This document shows, one piece after another, positions 1-7,793 of a stretch of 64,000 nt of DNA. The notes beneath the pieces were generated by a model. That model saw only the letters and a program-made list of their open reading frames with translations. It had not been told where the DNA came from and ran no database searches. The DNA lies in NCBI RefSeq assembly GCF_900156175.1, contig NZ_FTMV01000008.1, positions 1 to 64,000 of the forward strand, written 5' to 3'. The first letter of the stretch is position 1; each line of letters starts with the position of its first letter. The DNA comes from Janthinobacterium sp. TND4EL3 (GTDB lineage Bacteria > Pseudomonadota > Gammaproteobacteria > Burkholderiales > Burkholderiaceae_D). The translations under genes and the position numbers were made by a program.

Positions 1-2
1 TC

Positions 3-20
3 ACTTTCGCGCGCGAAAGT
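3..20. repeat. 18-bp perfect palindrome
   Basis: ACTTTCGCG is followed directly by its reverse complement CGCGAAAGT. It lies about 85 bases upstream of the first gene. It could be an operator or the remains of a terminator for a gene to the left. There is no U-run, and the left context is cut by the window edge. Confidence 0.4.
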
Positions 21-104
21 AAATCAGCGACTGCTCCGTTCAAGAAGCCCGGCGCCATCACGTTCCAAAAACTGTCTGCCGCGCAGACTCCTAGGGGAAC
101 GCAC

Positions 105-455
105 ATGCCTGTCGGTGCCAGTCCCAAGCGCGAGCGCGAATTCAGGAAGCTGGAAAAAGAGTTCAGGCAGGAGGGGCGCTATCGGGGCCGCGAAGACGAA
201 GTCGCCGCCCGCATCGTGAACAAGCAAAGGGCGCGGGCGGGTGAGACGCAGGAGGCGCCAGGCCGGGAGCGGGCGGCCAAGACGGCCCCCGCGCCGGCGG
301 CGCCCGACTTGCCGCTTGCCGGCTACCAGCATCTGACGGTGGCGCAGATACGGGGCAAGCTGAACGGCCTGTCCGCCGCCCAGCGCAAGCGCCTGCGCGA
401 CTACGAGGCGGCGCACAAGAAGCGCAAGGGCGTGCTGCAGGCGCTGGGAGCCTGA
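105..455 (+). CDS. small basic hypothetical protein
   Basis: 116 residues, rich in Arg, Lys and Glu, with no signal peptide or membrane segment. The ATG at 105 has a Shine-Dalgarno-like AGGGGAAC just upstream. The N-terminal half is a charged, probably helical stretch. An Ala/Pro-rich linker leads to a compact C-terminal unit (about 75-113) beginning with LTVAQIRGKL and followed by basic helices, which resembles small nucleic-acid-binding helical motifs. A role in binding DNA or RNA is inference from composition only. No family was recognised with certainty. Confidence 0.7.
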   Translation: MPVGASPKREREFRKLEKEFRQEGRYRGREDEVAARIVNKQRARAGETQEAPGRERAAKTAPAPAAPDLPLAGYQHLTVAQIRGKLNGLSAAQRKRLRDYEAAHKKRKGVLQALGA

Positions 456-531
456 TCTGGCGTCAGGACGTGATGCCGTGTGCCCGTGCGTGCGTGTGCG
501 CGCGCCGCTTACATCCGCTTATTTCACGCGA

Positions 532-936
532 TTACTGCGTGCGCAGGTAGGCCAGCAGATCGGCCACCTGCTGCGCATTGCCGATGCCCCAGAAGCGCAT
601 GTTGTTTCCAGGAATGAAGTCGCTCGGTGCCTGCAGGAAGCTGGCGAGATTTTGTTCGGTCCAGACGATATTCGCGTTCTTCATGGCGGCCGAGTATTTA
701 TAGTCGGTGGTGGCGCCGGCCTTGCGGCCGATCACCCCCGTCAGCTTGGGGCCGAAGCCGCCGCGCGCCGAAGGCCCCACCTGGTGACAGGAGGCGCACT
801 TGCGAAACGCGGCCTTGCCCGCTTCGGCATTGCCTTTCAAGGCGGCGGGAGCGGCCGCATTGACCATGGCGGGCGCCAGCAGCAGGGCCGCAGCGGCAAG
901 AGGGGAGAACCAGCGAAAATGATATGTGGATGTCAT
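532..936 (-). CDS. class I cytochrome c
   Basis: 134 residues from the ATG at 936; an in-frame ATG at 969 would add 11 residues. An N-terminal hydrophobic signal peptide ending near VNAAA directs export to the periplasm. The heme-attachment motif CASCH follows (C47, C50, H51 from the chosen start), then the GPKLTGVIGR stretch usual in cytochrome c2/c550-like proteins. The likely axial Met is in NNMRF (about residue 113). The final helix ends LLAYLRTQ, the usual C-terminal helix. It is a soluble single-heme electron carrier; its redox partner is not shown by neighbours. Confidence 0.9.
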   Translation of the reverse strand: MTSTYHFRWFSPLAAAALLLAPAMVNAAAPAALKGNAEAGKAAFRKCASCHQVGPSARGGFGPKLTGVIGRKAGATTDYKYSAAMKNANIVWTEQNLASFLQAPSDFIPGNNMRFWGIGNAQQVADLLAYLRTQ

Positions 937-1100
937 CGGTGAGGCGGAAGTGCGCGATATGGCAAGCAATGACGCATTTTACAGGCGGGCATGCAATCCT
1001 GCCCGTTAGTGATGCAAGCATGTGCTGCAACCATGCCAGGCGGGCAAGCGGCCAGGCGCGGGCGCGGCGCAGTCAGCACGGCGGAACAGGCGCGATACCG

Positions 1101-1979
1101 CTAGCGCTTGCCGGCCTGTGCACCGAGCGCCGCCATGGCCGAGGCAAACACGATGCAGGCGATGGCCAGCCACTGGGTCAGGCTCAGCAACTCTCCCAGC
1201 ACCGCCATGGCGGCCAGGGCGCTGACGGCCGGCGCCGCACTGCTGAACATGCCGAACACGCCTTGCGGCAAGCGGCGCAGGGCAAAGATTTCCAGAGAGT
1301 ACGGCAGGGCGCTGGACAGCATGGCAATCGCCAGCCCCGTCAAGGCGATCGACGGCGCCAGCAGGGCCGTGCCCGAATACGCCACGCCGATGGGCACCGT
1401 CACCATGGCCGCCACCGTCATGCCCCAGGCCACGGCCTGGCCGCCCTGCAAGGCCGAGGCGCGCTTGCCGAAGATGATGTACAGGGCCCAGCACAGGGCC
1501 GCGCCCAGCGCATAGGCCACGCCGGCTGGGTCCAGGCTGCCCGGGCTGCCCTGCAGGGGCAGCAGCAAATACAGGCCGAACACGGCGCAGGCGACGGCGA
1601 ACAGGTCGCGGGGCCGGCGCGACGACAGCATGGCCACGGCCAGCGGCCCCGTCACTTCGATGGCCACCGCAATGCCGATCGGTATCAGTGCAAACGCCCG
1701 GTAAATCAGCAAGTTCATCAGTCCCAGCACGGAACCGTAGACGAGCAGATTGAGCACATCCTTGCGCGTCAGGCGGAAACGCCAGGGACGGAAGATGGCC
1801 AGCAAAATCAGCGCCGAGAAGCCCACCCGGTAGGCCGTGATGCCCTCGACGCCGATGACGGGAAACAGGTTTTTCGCAATCGCCGCCCCCAGGTTGACGG
1901 AAATCTGTCCTCCCAGCACGGCCAGGGAAGGGAGCAGGACGTTGTCGGGCAGGGGGGAGGTCGAGGCGGGGGAGGTCAT
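1101..1979 (-). CDS. EamA/RhtA-type inner-membrane exporter
   Basis: 292 residues from the ATG at 1979, which begins MTSPASTSPL; the frame stays open upstream, but that extension is not membrane-like. About ten hydrophobic segments form two EamA repeats, as in the drug/metabolite transporter superfamily. The GVEGITAYRVGFSA and TGPLAVAMLSSRRPRD stretches and the two-repeat layout resemble RhtA (threonine/homoserine exporter). Likely an amino-acid or small-metabolite efflux permease; the substrate is not shown by the sequence. It stands alone, divergent from the gene at 2180. Confidence 0.85.
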   Translation of the reverse strand: MTSPASTSPLPDNVLLPSLAVLGGQISVNLGAAIAKNLFPVIGVEGITAYRVGFSALILLAIFRPWRFRLTRKDVLNLLVYGSVLGLMNLLIYRAFALIPIGIAVAIEVTGPLAVAMLSSRRPRDLFAVACAVFGLYLLLPLQGSPGSLDPAGVAYALGAALCWALYIIFGKRASALQGGQAVAWGMTVAAMVTVPIGVAYSGTALLAPSIALTGLAIAMLSSALPYSLEIFALRRLPQGVFGMFSSAAPAVSALAAMAVLGELLSLTQWLAIACIVFASAMAALGAQAGKR

Positions 1980-2179
1980 GGGGCGCCATTTTAATACGCC
2001 ACAGGCCGCCGGTGGCTGGCAGATCTGCAAGGGGCCGCAATTAATTCGCCCGCGCCAGCGTGCGAGGGCGGGGCAGGCACTGTTGAGACAGTGCAAGTAT
2101 TTTCTGATAATGCTATTCTGGCTGCACGCTTGGCACCGCCGGGCGCCACCCCGATTCTTCATCTTGATGGAGCCGTCTC

Positions 2180-2680
2180 ATGAATTGCAGAAGCATGGTA
2201 GTGACAGTCGCTTTGGTGTTTGCCGCCGGCATGGCCGGTGCCCAGGCCTTGCCGCCGCAGGCGCAATTGCCGGTCTGGGCGACGCAACAGCTCGATAACC
2301 TGGCCAGGCGCGAGGCCATCGAAGTCAATGCACGCTTGAATCCCTTTGTCCTGCGCGGCGATTTCGACGGCGACGGCAAGGGCGACCTGGCTGTCTTGAT
2401 CAGGAACAAGGACAGCAAGAAAGAGGGCATCGTCTTTTTGTTCCGGCAGAAGTCGGCGCCGCTGATCGTCGGGGCAGGCCATGCATTGTCGAACGGCGGC
2501 GATGATTTCGCCTGGCTGGAAGTGTGGCAAGTGGAAGACAAGGGCTCGCTGCAGCACAGCTACCATGAAAAATCCATCAAGCTGAAAACGGACGGGATCG
2601 TGGTGGCAAGAGAAGGTTCTGCCAGTGCCTTGATCTATATCAAGGGTGGCAAGGCGGTATGGCAACAGCAGGGCGATTGA
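2180..2680 (+). CDS. secreted hypothetical protein with a DxDxDGxGD motif
   Basis: 166 residues. The N-terminus is a signal peptide (MNCRSMVVTVALVFAAGMAGAQA). The core contains GDFDGDGKGDLAVLI, a calcium-binding DxDxDGxxD loop of the FG-GAP/integrin-like or EF-hand-like type, at roughly residues 59-73. The rest is a compact beta-rich domain with no recognised catalytic residues. Likely a periplasmic or surface protein. The gene is followed after 85 bases by another small gene on the same strand. Confidence 0.75.
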   Translation: MNCRSMVVTVALVFAAGMAGAQALPPQAQLPVWATQQLDNLARREAIEVNARLNPFVLRGDFDGDGKGDLAVLIRNKDSKKEGIVFLFRQKSAPLIVGAGHALSNGGDDFAWLEVWQVEDKGSLQHSYHEKSIKLKTDGIVVAREGSASALIYIKGGKAVWQQQGD

Positions 2681-2765
2681 AGCACTACCCGCGCGTGTCT
2701 GCTGGCCGAGGCGGCATGACGGCCGATGCCAGCGGATTCACGCGTTCATCAGGAGCAGCAGGGCA

Positions 2766-3182
2766 ATGCAGATATTCAGTATCGGCGACACCAATTTCGA
2801 CGTGGATGCCGTGAAATCCAGGATCAGCGTGACGGCAGGCGCCGATGGCATGCGGGAAATCAATATCAGGATCGAGGCCGACGACGAGGTCTTCCTGCGG
2901 CTGACGGAGGACGAGGACGCGCCCTGGTCGTGGGCGCTGTATCCGCCATCCTTTATTCTGCAGGGCTTGCTCCTGGCGGGAACGGATGGGGCGCCCGTGC
3001 AGATGCTTGCCGTTGATGCAAGCAATGCGGACTGCGAATGCAGTCTTTACATGATGGAATACCGCGACGTGGCGGATCTGCGCCTGGTGGAACTGTCGGC
3101 GCAGCGCCTGGCGCTGACAGGCAAGGTGGATTTCGATGGCAAAGACTTGCCTTTTGCCATCGATATGCGGCGCGCGGCGTAG
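2766..3182 (+). CDS. hypothetical cytoplasmic protein
   Basis: 138 residues from the ATG at 2766, chosen because AGGAG lies nine bases upstream; the open frame extends further upstream without a ribosome-binding site. No signal peptide or membrane segment. The sequence is acidic with alternating beta-type hydrophobics (DTNFDVDAVKSRISV, LRLTEDEDAPWSWALYPP). No family was recognised. It may be co-transcribed with the secreted protein just upstream. Confidence 0.7.
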   Translation: MQIFSIGDTNFDVDAVKSRISVTAGADGMREINIRIEADDEVFLRLTEDEDAPWSWALYPPSFILQGLLLAGTDGAPVQMLAVDASNADCECSLYMMEYRDVADLRLVELSAQRLALTGKVDFDGKDLPFAIDMRRAA

Positions 3183-3227
3183 CGGCGCGAGATCGCGGGG
3201 CAGCCAGTGCGGGCCGCCCCACTGCAT

Positions 3228-3312
3228 GATTCGAGCGGCAAGGCCTGCGCCGCGTCCGAACACGCCACATACTGGAAGTTCCGCGCCCCATCGGGCAAGG
3301 GTCTCGCTGCGT
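3228..3312 (-). pseudogene. relic of a phytase C-terminus
   Basis: On the minus strand this stretch encodes PLPDGARNFQYVACSD..ALPLE. It aligns without gaps to the last 23 residues of the intact phytase at 7794-9671 (LPDGPQNFKYVAWE..ALRLE), with 14 identities. Upstream of this block the similarity stops and no start exists. The relic has the same orientation as the intact gene. It looks like the surviving tail of a duplicated or displaced phytase. Confidence 0.55.
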
Positions 3313-3539
3313 GGATAAAACCAGGTATTTCAGGACAAATGCTCCAAACGCAGATGATCTATGGCTGGAGTGGGCGTACACCCCTGGATTTGAAACTGTA
3401 TGCCGGGTCGCCTGTATTCTTCAGTGCTGTCTTGATGGGCGACTAAAGTCTTAATGCCGTCCTGGCAGCCGCTTGCGCTGATTGGCGGCGCGTATCCACA
3501 GGACGCCACTGTCGAGGCTGATTTCATTGACGCGTCGGG

Positions 3540-4129
3540 GCCGCTCCCCGTGCGGCATTGTCATCTGGAAAACTTCCTGGCATTGATGGCTGCGTCACTG
3601 ATGTCCAGCGCCGTGATTTTTGCCATCCGGCCCTTCAAAGCGGCATCGTTTCAATGCCTCGCCAGCCAGCCGGAGTACCATCAGTCCGCTGGCCAGGGAG
3701 TCCGTGACGGCAGGAAAATCACGCCGGTCCACATACCTTGCTCCTTGCGCAGCAGCCAGCCGTTAATCAGGTTGGGGAATCGCGGTGGCGCGCATTATCG
3801 GAATAGCCAAAATGGCCATCCATCAAGCCGGTGACATAAAAACGCACGGCGGACATTGCCGTATCGTGCGTGACGACCTTGGGAATGAATGCCAGCGCCT
3901 GCTGGTAGCCCGTCGTCGTCCACTCGTGAAAGACGGGATTGCCGTCGTCGATGCTGCCCGGATGCGTGGAAAGAACGAGCGCCTGCACGGCCGCCAGATC
4001 TGCGCGCGCCATCGCTTGCCAGCGCAGCGCGGGGTTTTCCGCTGGCGCGGCCTTGTCCGCCATTTCTGCCGCATTTGAAAAGGCGCACGCGGTGCCGAGA
4101 ATAAAAAGGCTGCAGATATTTTTCTTCAT
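3540..4129 (-). pseudogene. truncated S41-type (tail-specific) peptidase fragment
   Basis: The ATG at 4129 (MKKNICSLF) opens a reading frame with a signal peptide ending near SNAAE. It continues with ADLAAVQALVLSTHPG, FHEW, GYQQALAF and YVTGLMDGHFGYS, which match the N-terminal helical region of secreted S41 peptidases. The frame stops at 3767 after about 120 residues, well short of a 350-450-residue peptidase. Just downstream, another frame reads FPNLINGWLLRKEQG, which suggests a frameshift followed by decay. The PDZ and catalytic Ser/Lys parts are absent. The right-hand limit is approximate. Confidence 0.5.
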
Positions 4130-4841
4130 CGGACGGGTGTCATGAAATGGCGCAGCATGAAGCATTGCCTGTTGCAGGCCGGATGATGGAATCGGTATTA
4201 TCCAAACAAGTATGGCATGTTTATATTTTATAAATATCAAGCTCGGACAGGAAAATTGATTGGCGGTAGCAGTTTATGCTGGCGCAGGCGAGCATCGATA
4301 TGCCAGACAAATTTGCGGGCGATTTGATTAATAGTCATATTCATTTGCCATTTGCTTGATATTTTTAATAATGAGAAATTCCTGTTGATGGCGATGCGTT
4401 GCGTCATTGCCGTTTCCTGCCACATTACATTCCCCCGCACGCGACGGTTTTTTATTGGACTGGCAGAAGAAGAGTATGAGAAAATAAGAAAAGAAGGTAA
4501 TTTTCGCAATAATTTTCATAGTCCTAATTATATTGCGAATTTCCTATCTGATTATCTTTCTTGATAATGGTGTGCGCGACCATACAGGCGGCGCGTGCAC
4601 TGCCCGGGGATTGAATGTGCAATGGAAAATATGATAAATAAAATGTTTTGATGCCATCGACGCCCGAGCGGTGGAACGGACTGATGACGCTGTCTTGCAA
4701 AATCGTCACCTGCCCGCCGATATCACGCCCTGTTCCGAAACGATAAAACCCCAGTACCGCCATGCAGCCGGCATGGGCGGCAGCGTACGTCAGCGATCGG
4801 CCTGTCCATCGCCGGTTCAAGCCTCCATTCAGGAAACTTCA
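4130..4841. other. AT-rich intergenic region
   Basis: About 710 bases, visibly much richer in A and T than the surrounding genes, especially 4190-4650. Short frames exist on both strands (for example 4352-4564 plus, 4237-4509 minus), but none has a good ribosome-binding site or recognisable product. It must contain the promoter of the ImpA-type gene at 4842. The base composition may mark an acquired or decayed segment. Confidence 0.6.
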
Positions 4842-7733
4842 ATGAAACAAATTTTCAGGCCAGTCATGGTCTTGGCCATGCTGTCCGCGCTCGCCGCTTG
4901 CGGCGGCGCGTCCGACAGCGTCAGCAACAGCGGCAGCAGCGGCGGCACAGGCACGGGCACGGTGCCGGACAACGGCGGCACTGGCGGGACTGGCAGCGCG
5001 GGCAATGCGGGCAATGCGGGCGATGGCGGTAACGGCGGCGTCACGGGCGGCACCGGCACGGGCAATGGCACGGGGCCAGGCACGGGTGGTGACGCGAATG
5101 GCAATGCCGCGGCCCTGCGCATCGGCGCCGCCCTGGCCAGCGGCGACCCGGCCGGCCTGCAAGGCACGGATGCCGCCAGCCTGCTGGAGCTGGCCATCGC
5201 CGAGGCGGGCCGCAAGAACGCGGGCCACCAGGATGCGCTGCGCGCCATCTACGGCGCCGGCGGCGACGGCCTCAGCCTGGCATTGAACGTCGGTACCAGC
5301 ACCAGCGCCACCATCGGCGTGCTGGCGTCGACGACGGCGACGCCGTACATCGTGTCGGACAGCGGCGCCGGCATCGCGGCACTGAGCCATGACGGCGCCG
5401 GGCGCGGCATGGCGTATGGCGCCGACGTGCTGCAGTGGATGGCGGGCACGAGCAAGGAACAGCAGCATTATCCCCAGTTCCTGCGCGCCTTCACGTGGCT
5501 CATGACGGGATCGGGCAGCGGCAGCCTGCCGGCCACGATCCGCTATGCCAGCGCCGGCTATGCGGCGTCCTCCGTGAAGAACTTCATCACGCGCACGGGC
5601 AAGACGCCGGCGGCCGTCGATTGCGCCGTCGCCGACAGCAGCAACACGTGCTGGGTGAATGCCGACCTGATCGTCTTTGGCGGCAGCGTGCCGGCCAGCG
5701 CGGGCTTGACCGGGCTGGTGCAGAAATACCTGGCCGCAGGCAAGGCCGTGATCTACATGCACCCGAACTGGACGCAATCGGCGGGCGGCATCGAGGTGCT
5801 GGCGGCCATGGGCATGACCCTGGGCGGCTATCCGGGCAATTACTATGCGCCCGCCAGCGGCGTGTCGGTTTCGGCCAGCCGCACGGTGGCGCAGTCGCTG
5901 GCGGCGGCCGACAAGCTGGGCGCCCTGGTGACGTCGCTGGACCTGCTGCGGCAGAGCGCCCTGTCGCTGGATGTGAGCGGCGACAGCACGCCCGCCGCAC
6001 CGTTCAAGACCATGCTGAACGAACTGGCGGCCATCAATGGCGCGGGCGTCGACATCTTTGCCGGCGACGGCAACTACCTGCTGCACCGCCTGCTGGTGCT
6101 GTGGGCCGATACGCAGCGCAGCGCGATTACGTACGGCCATATCAGCCGCAGCGCCGCCGTGCCCTTCCTGCGCACCTACGCCAGCGACGCCTTCCTGTGG
6201 TTTGCGCGCGGCGCCACGACGGCGGCAACGGCCGGGCAGGGCGATTACATGCCCGCCGTCGCGCAGACCCTGGTGCCGGGCAGCGACTGGGAAGACATCG
6301 AAGTGACCCTGCCGCAGACGAGCGGCATCACCCTGATCGGCCGGGGCGCCGTGCCGGCCAGGGGCGTGCAGGTCGAAGTGCTCGATAACGCCGGCGCGGC
6401 CAGCCTGGGCATCCAGACCAGCTATTTGCGCAGCTGGGGCAATCCGCTCACGGAGGCCGCCAACACCTATGCGCGCCCGCTGCAGCCGCAATCGTTTACG
6501 GTGCCCCTGGGCAAGGGCATCCGCGCATTCGTCACGCCGAACGGCGGCCCCCTGATGCTCAGCTACAGCGGCGCGACGGCCGACACCGTGGTCAGGCTGC
6601 GCATCAAGGGCGCCGTGCGCTATGCGCACTTCGACTACACGCGCAGCATGAGCAATAGCGACGTGGCACAGGCATCGGCCGCCCTGAAGGCGGGCACGTT
6701 CGGCTGGCAGACGACGAAGGTGACAGGCGGCGAGATCCAGCAAACCATCACGTTTGCGCAAAAGGTGATCGGCACGACGGCGCCCGAGGCGTACGCGAAC
6801 CAGTCCATCCGCGACGGCCTCTTCATGAGCAACCATATCGCCAACGGCTACAACGATGCGGGCATGACGGGCACCGTCAGTGCGCTGTGCAGCAGCTTTG
6901 CCTGGACCTGCGACGGCAGCGTGCACAAGCAGCCGCTGGTGCAGCACTTCGTCGGCTGGATCGCCACCTGCGGTTTTCTTTGCTCGGGCAACCCCATCGA
7001 CGGCGCTGCCGGCATCGACCTGGGCTGGGGCTATGCCCATGAAATGGGGCACAACACCGTGCAGCGCGTCATGCGCATCATGCCCGACGGCACGCATGGC
7101 TGCGGCGTGGAGTGCGACAACAACATCCTGGCCAGCGCCACGGCGCTGCGCGCGTACGAGCTGCACGGGCTGGAAATCAGCAGCGGGCACCCGCTCGACC
7201 ATCCTGGCCTGTACGCGGCCGTGGCGGCCAGCCGCGCCACGGGACTGGCGGACGATGCGCTGGTGGCCAACATGCAAAAGCGCGTGTGGACGGACAGCGG
7301 GCAGGACGTCATGCGCGCCGTGCACTTCCAGCTGGCCTTCCAGTTCACCCGCTACCGCAGCGGCCTGGCCGCGCCCACCATGCCGTCCACCCTGGACTAC
7401 TTCAGCCTGCTGACCAAGGGCGACCGCCTCGTGGCCAGGGATTTCAGCGCCGCCACGGCCGCGCACTACGGCATGGGGCGCTACGCCACGAACAGCATCA
7501 GCAATCACGACCTGCTGTACGTGCTGAGCTCGAAGATCATCGGCCGCGACATGCGCAAGCTGTTCTGGATGTACGGCATCGCGCCGAGCGCCGACGCGCT
7601 CAGTTCGGTGGCCGACCTGGGCCTGCCGCTGGCGCCGCGCAGCTACTACGCGTTGCCAAAAGGAAAGCACAACCAGCTCGCCACCGGCAAGTGGCTGGAC
7701 GTGGAAAGCGGCATGCCCGCCTGGCCGTACTGA
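4842..7733 (+). CDS. ImpA-family secreted zinc metalloprotease (lipoprotein)
   Basis: 963 residues from the ATG at 4842, preceded by AGGAAAC. The N-terminus is a lipoprotein signal with lipobox LAAC (Cys20), so it is probably lipid-anchored. A Gly/Thr/Asn-rich linker of about 60 residues follows. The catalytic motif is HEMGH (H733, E734, H737) in GYAHEMGHNTVQ, as in the ImpA/M60-like metalloproteases that cleave O-glycosylated mucin-type proteins in Pseudomonas. The long N-terminal region (about 85-640) matches the usual ImpA accessory domains. Predicted outer-membrane or surface protease; the substrate is inferred. It is flanked by AT-rich sequence upstream and a convergent phytase gene downstream. 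Confidence 0.85.
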   Translation: MKQIFRPVMVLAMLSALAACGGASDSVSNSGSSGGTGTGTVPDNGGTGGTGSAGNAGNAGDGGNGGVTGGTGTGNGTGPGTGGDANGNAAALRIGAALASGDPAGLQGTDAASLLELAIAEAGRKNAGHQDALRAIYGAGGDGLSLALNVGTSTSATIGVLASTTATPYIVSDSGAGIAALSHDGAGRGMAYGADVLQWMAGTSKEQQHYPQFLRAFTWLMTGSGSGSLPATIRYASAGYAASSVKNFITRTGKTPAAVDCAVADSSNTCWVNADLIVFGGSVPASAGLTGLVQKYLAAGKAVIYMHPNWTQSAGGIEVLAAMGMTLGGYPGNYYAPASGVSVSASRTVAQSLAAADKLGALVTSLDLLRQSALSLDVSGDSTPAAPFKTMLNELAAINGAGVDIFAGDGNYLLHRLLVLWADTQRSAITYGHISRSAAVPFLRTYASDAFLWFARGATTAATAGQGDYMPAVAQTLVPGSDWEDIEVTLPQTSGITLIGRGAVPARGVQVEVLDNAGAASLGIQTSYLRSWGNPLTEAANTYARPLQPQSFTVPLGKGIRAFVTPNGGPLMLSYSGATADTVVRLRIKGAVRYAHFDYTRSMSNSDVAQASAALKAGTFGWQTTKVTGGEIQQTITFAQKVIGTTAPEAYANQSIRDGLFMSNHIANGYNDAGMTGTVSALCSSFAWTCDGSVHKQPLVQHFVGWIATCGFLCSGNPIDGAAGIDLGWGYAHEMGHNTVQRVMRIMPDGTHGCGVECDNNILASATALRAYELHGLEISSGHPLDHPGLYAAVAASRATGLADDALVANMQKRVWTDSGQDVMRAVHFQLAFQFTRYRSGLAAPTMPSTLDYFSLLTKGDRLVARDFSAATAAHYGMGRYATNSISNHDLLYVLSSKIIGRDMRKLFWMYGIAPSADALSSVADLGLPLAPRSYYALPKGKHNQLATGKWLDVESGMPAWPY

Positions 7734-7748
7734 TCCATCGCAAGGATA

Positions 7749-7770
7749 GCTCTCCGGCACGCCGGAGAGC
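7749..7770. terminator. hairpin between convergent genes
   Basis: GCTCTCCGG / CCGGAGAGC, a 9-bp stem with a CACG loop, lies midway between the stop codons of the convergent ImpA-type and phytase genes. There is no clear U-run on either side, so it is a probable but imperfect bidirectional terminator. Confidence 0.55.
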
Positions 7771-7793
7771 CGTTCCCGGCAGGCGCTGCGGCC

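Noticed and set aside
3454-3834. 126-residue plus-strand frame
   Set aside because: No recognisable product; overlaps the S41 relic on the other strand.
4352-4564. 70-residue plus-strand frame in the AT-rich gap
   Set aside because: No ribosome-binding site, no domain; open frames of this size are common by chance in AT-rich DNA.
4839-7760. 973-codon open frame on the minus strand opposite the ImpA-type gene
   Set aside because: Shadow of high-GC codon use; no motif, and the plus-strand gene has a lipobox and HEMGH.
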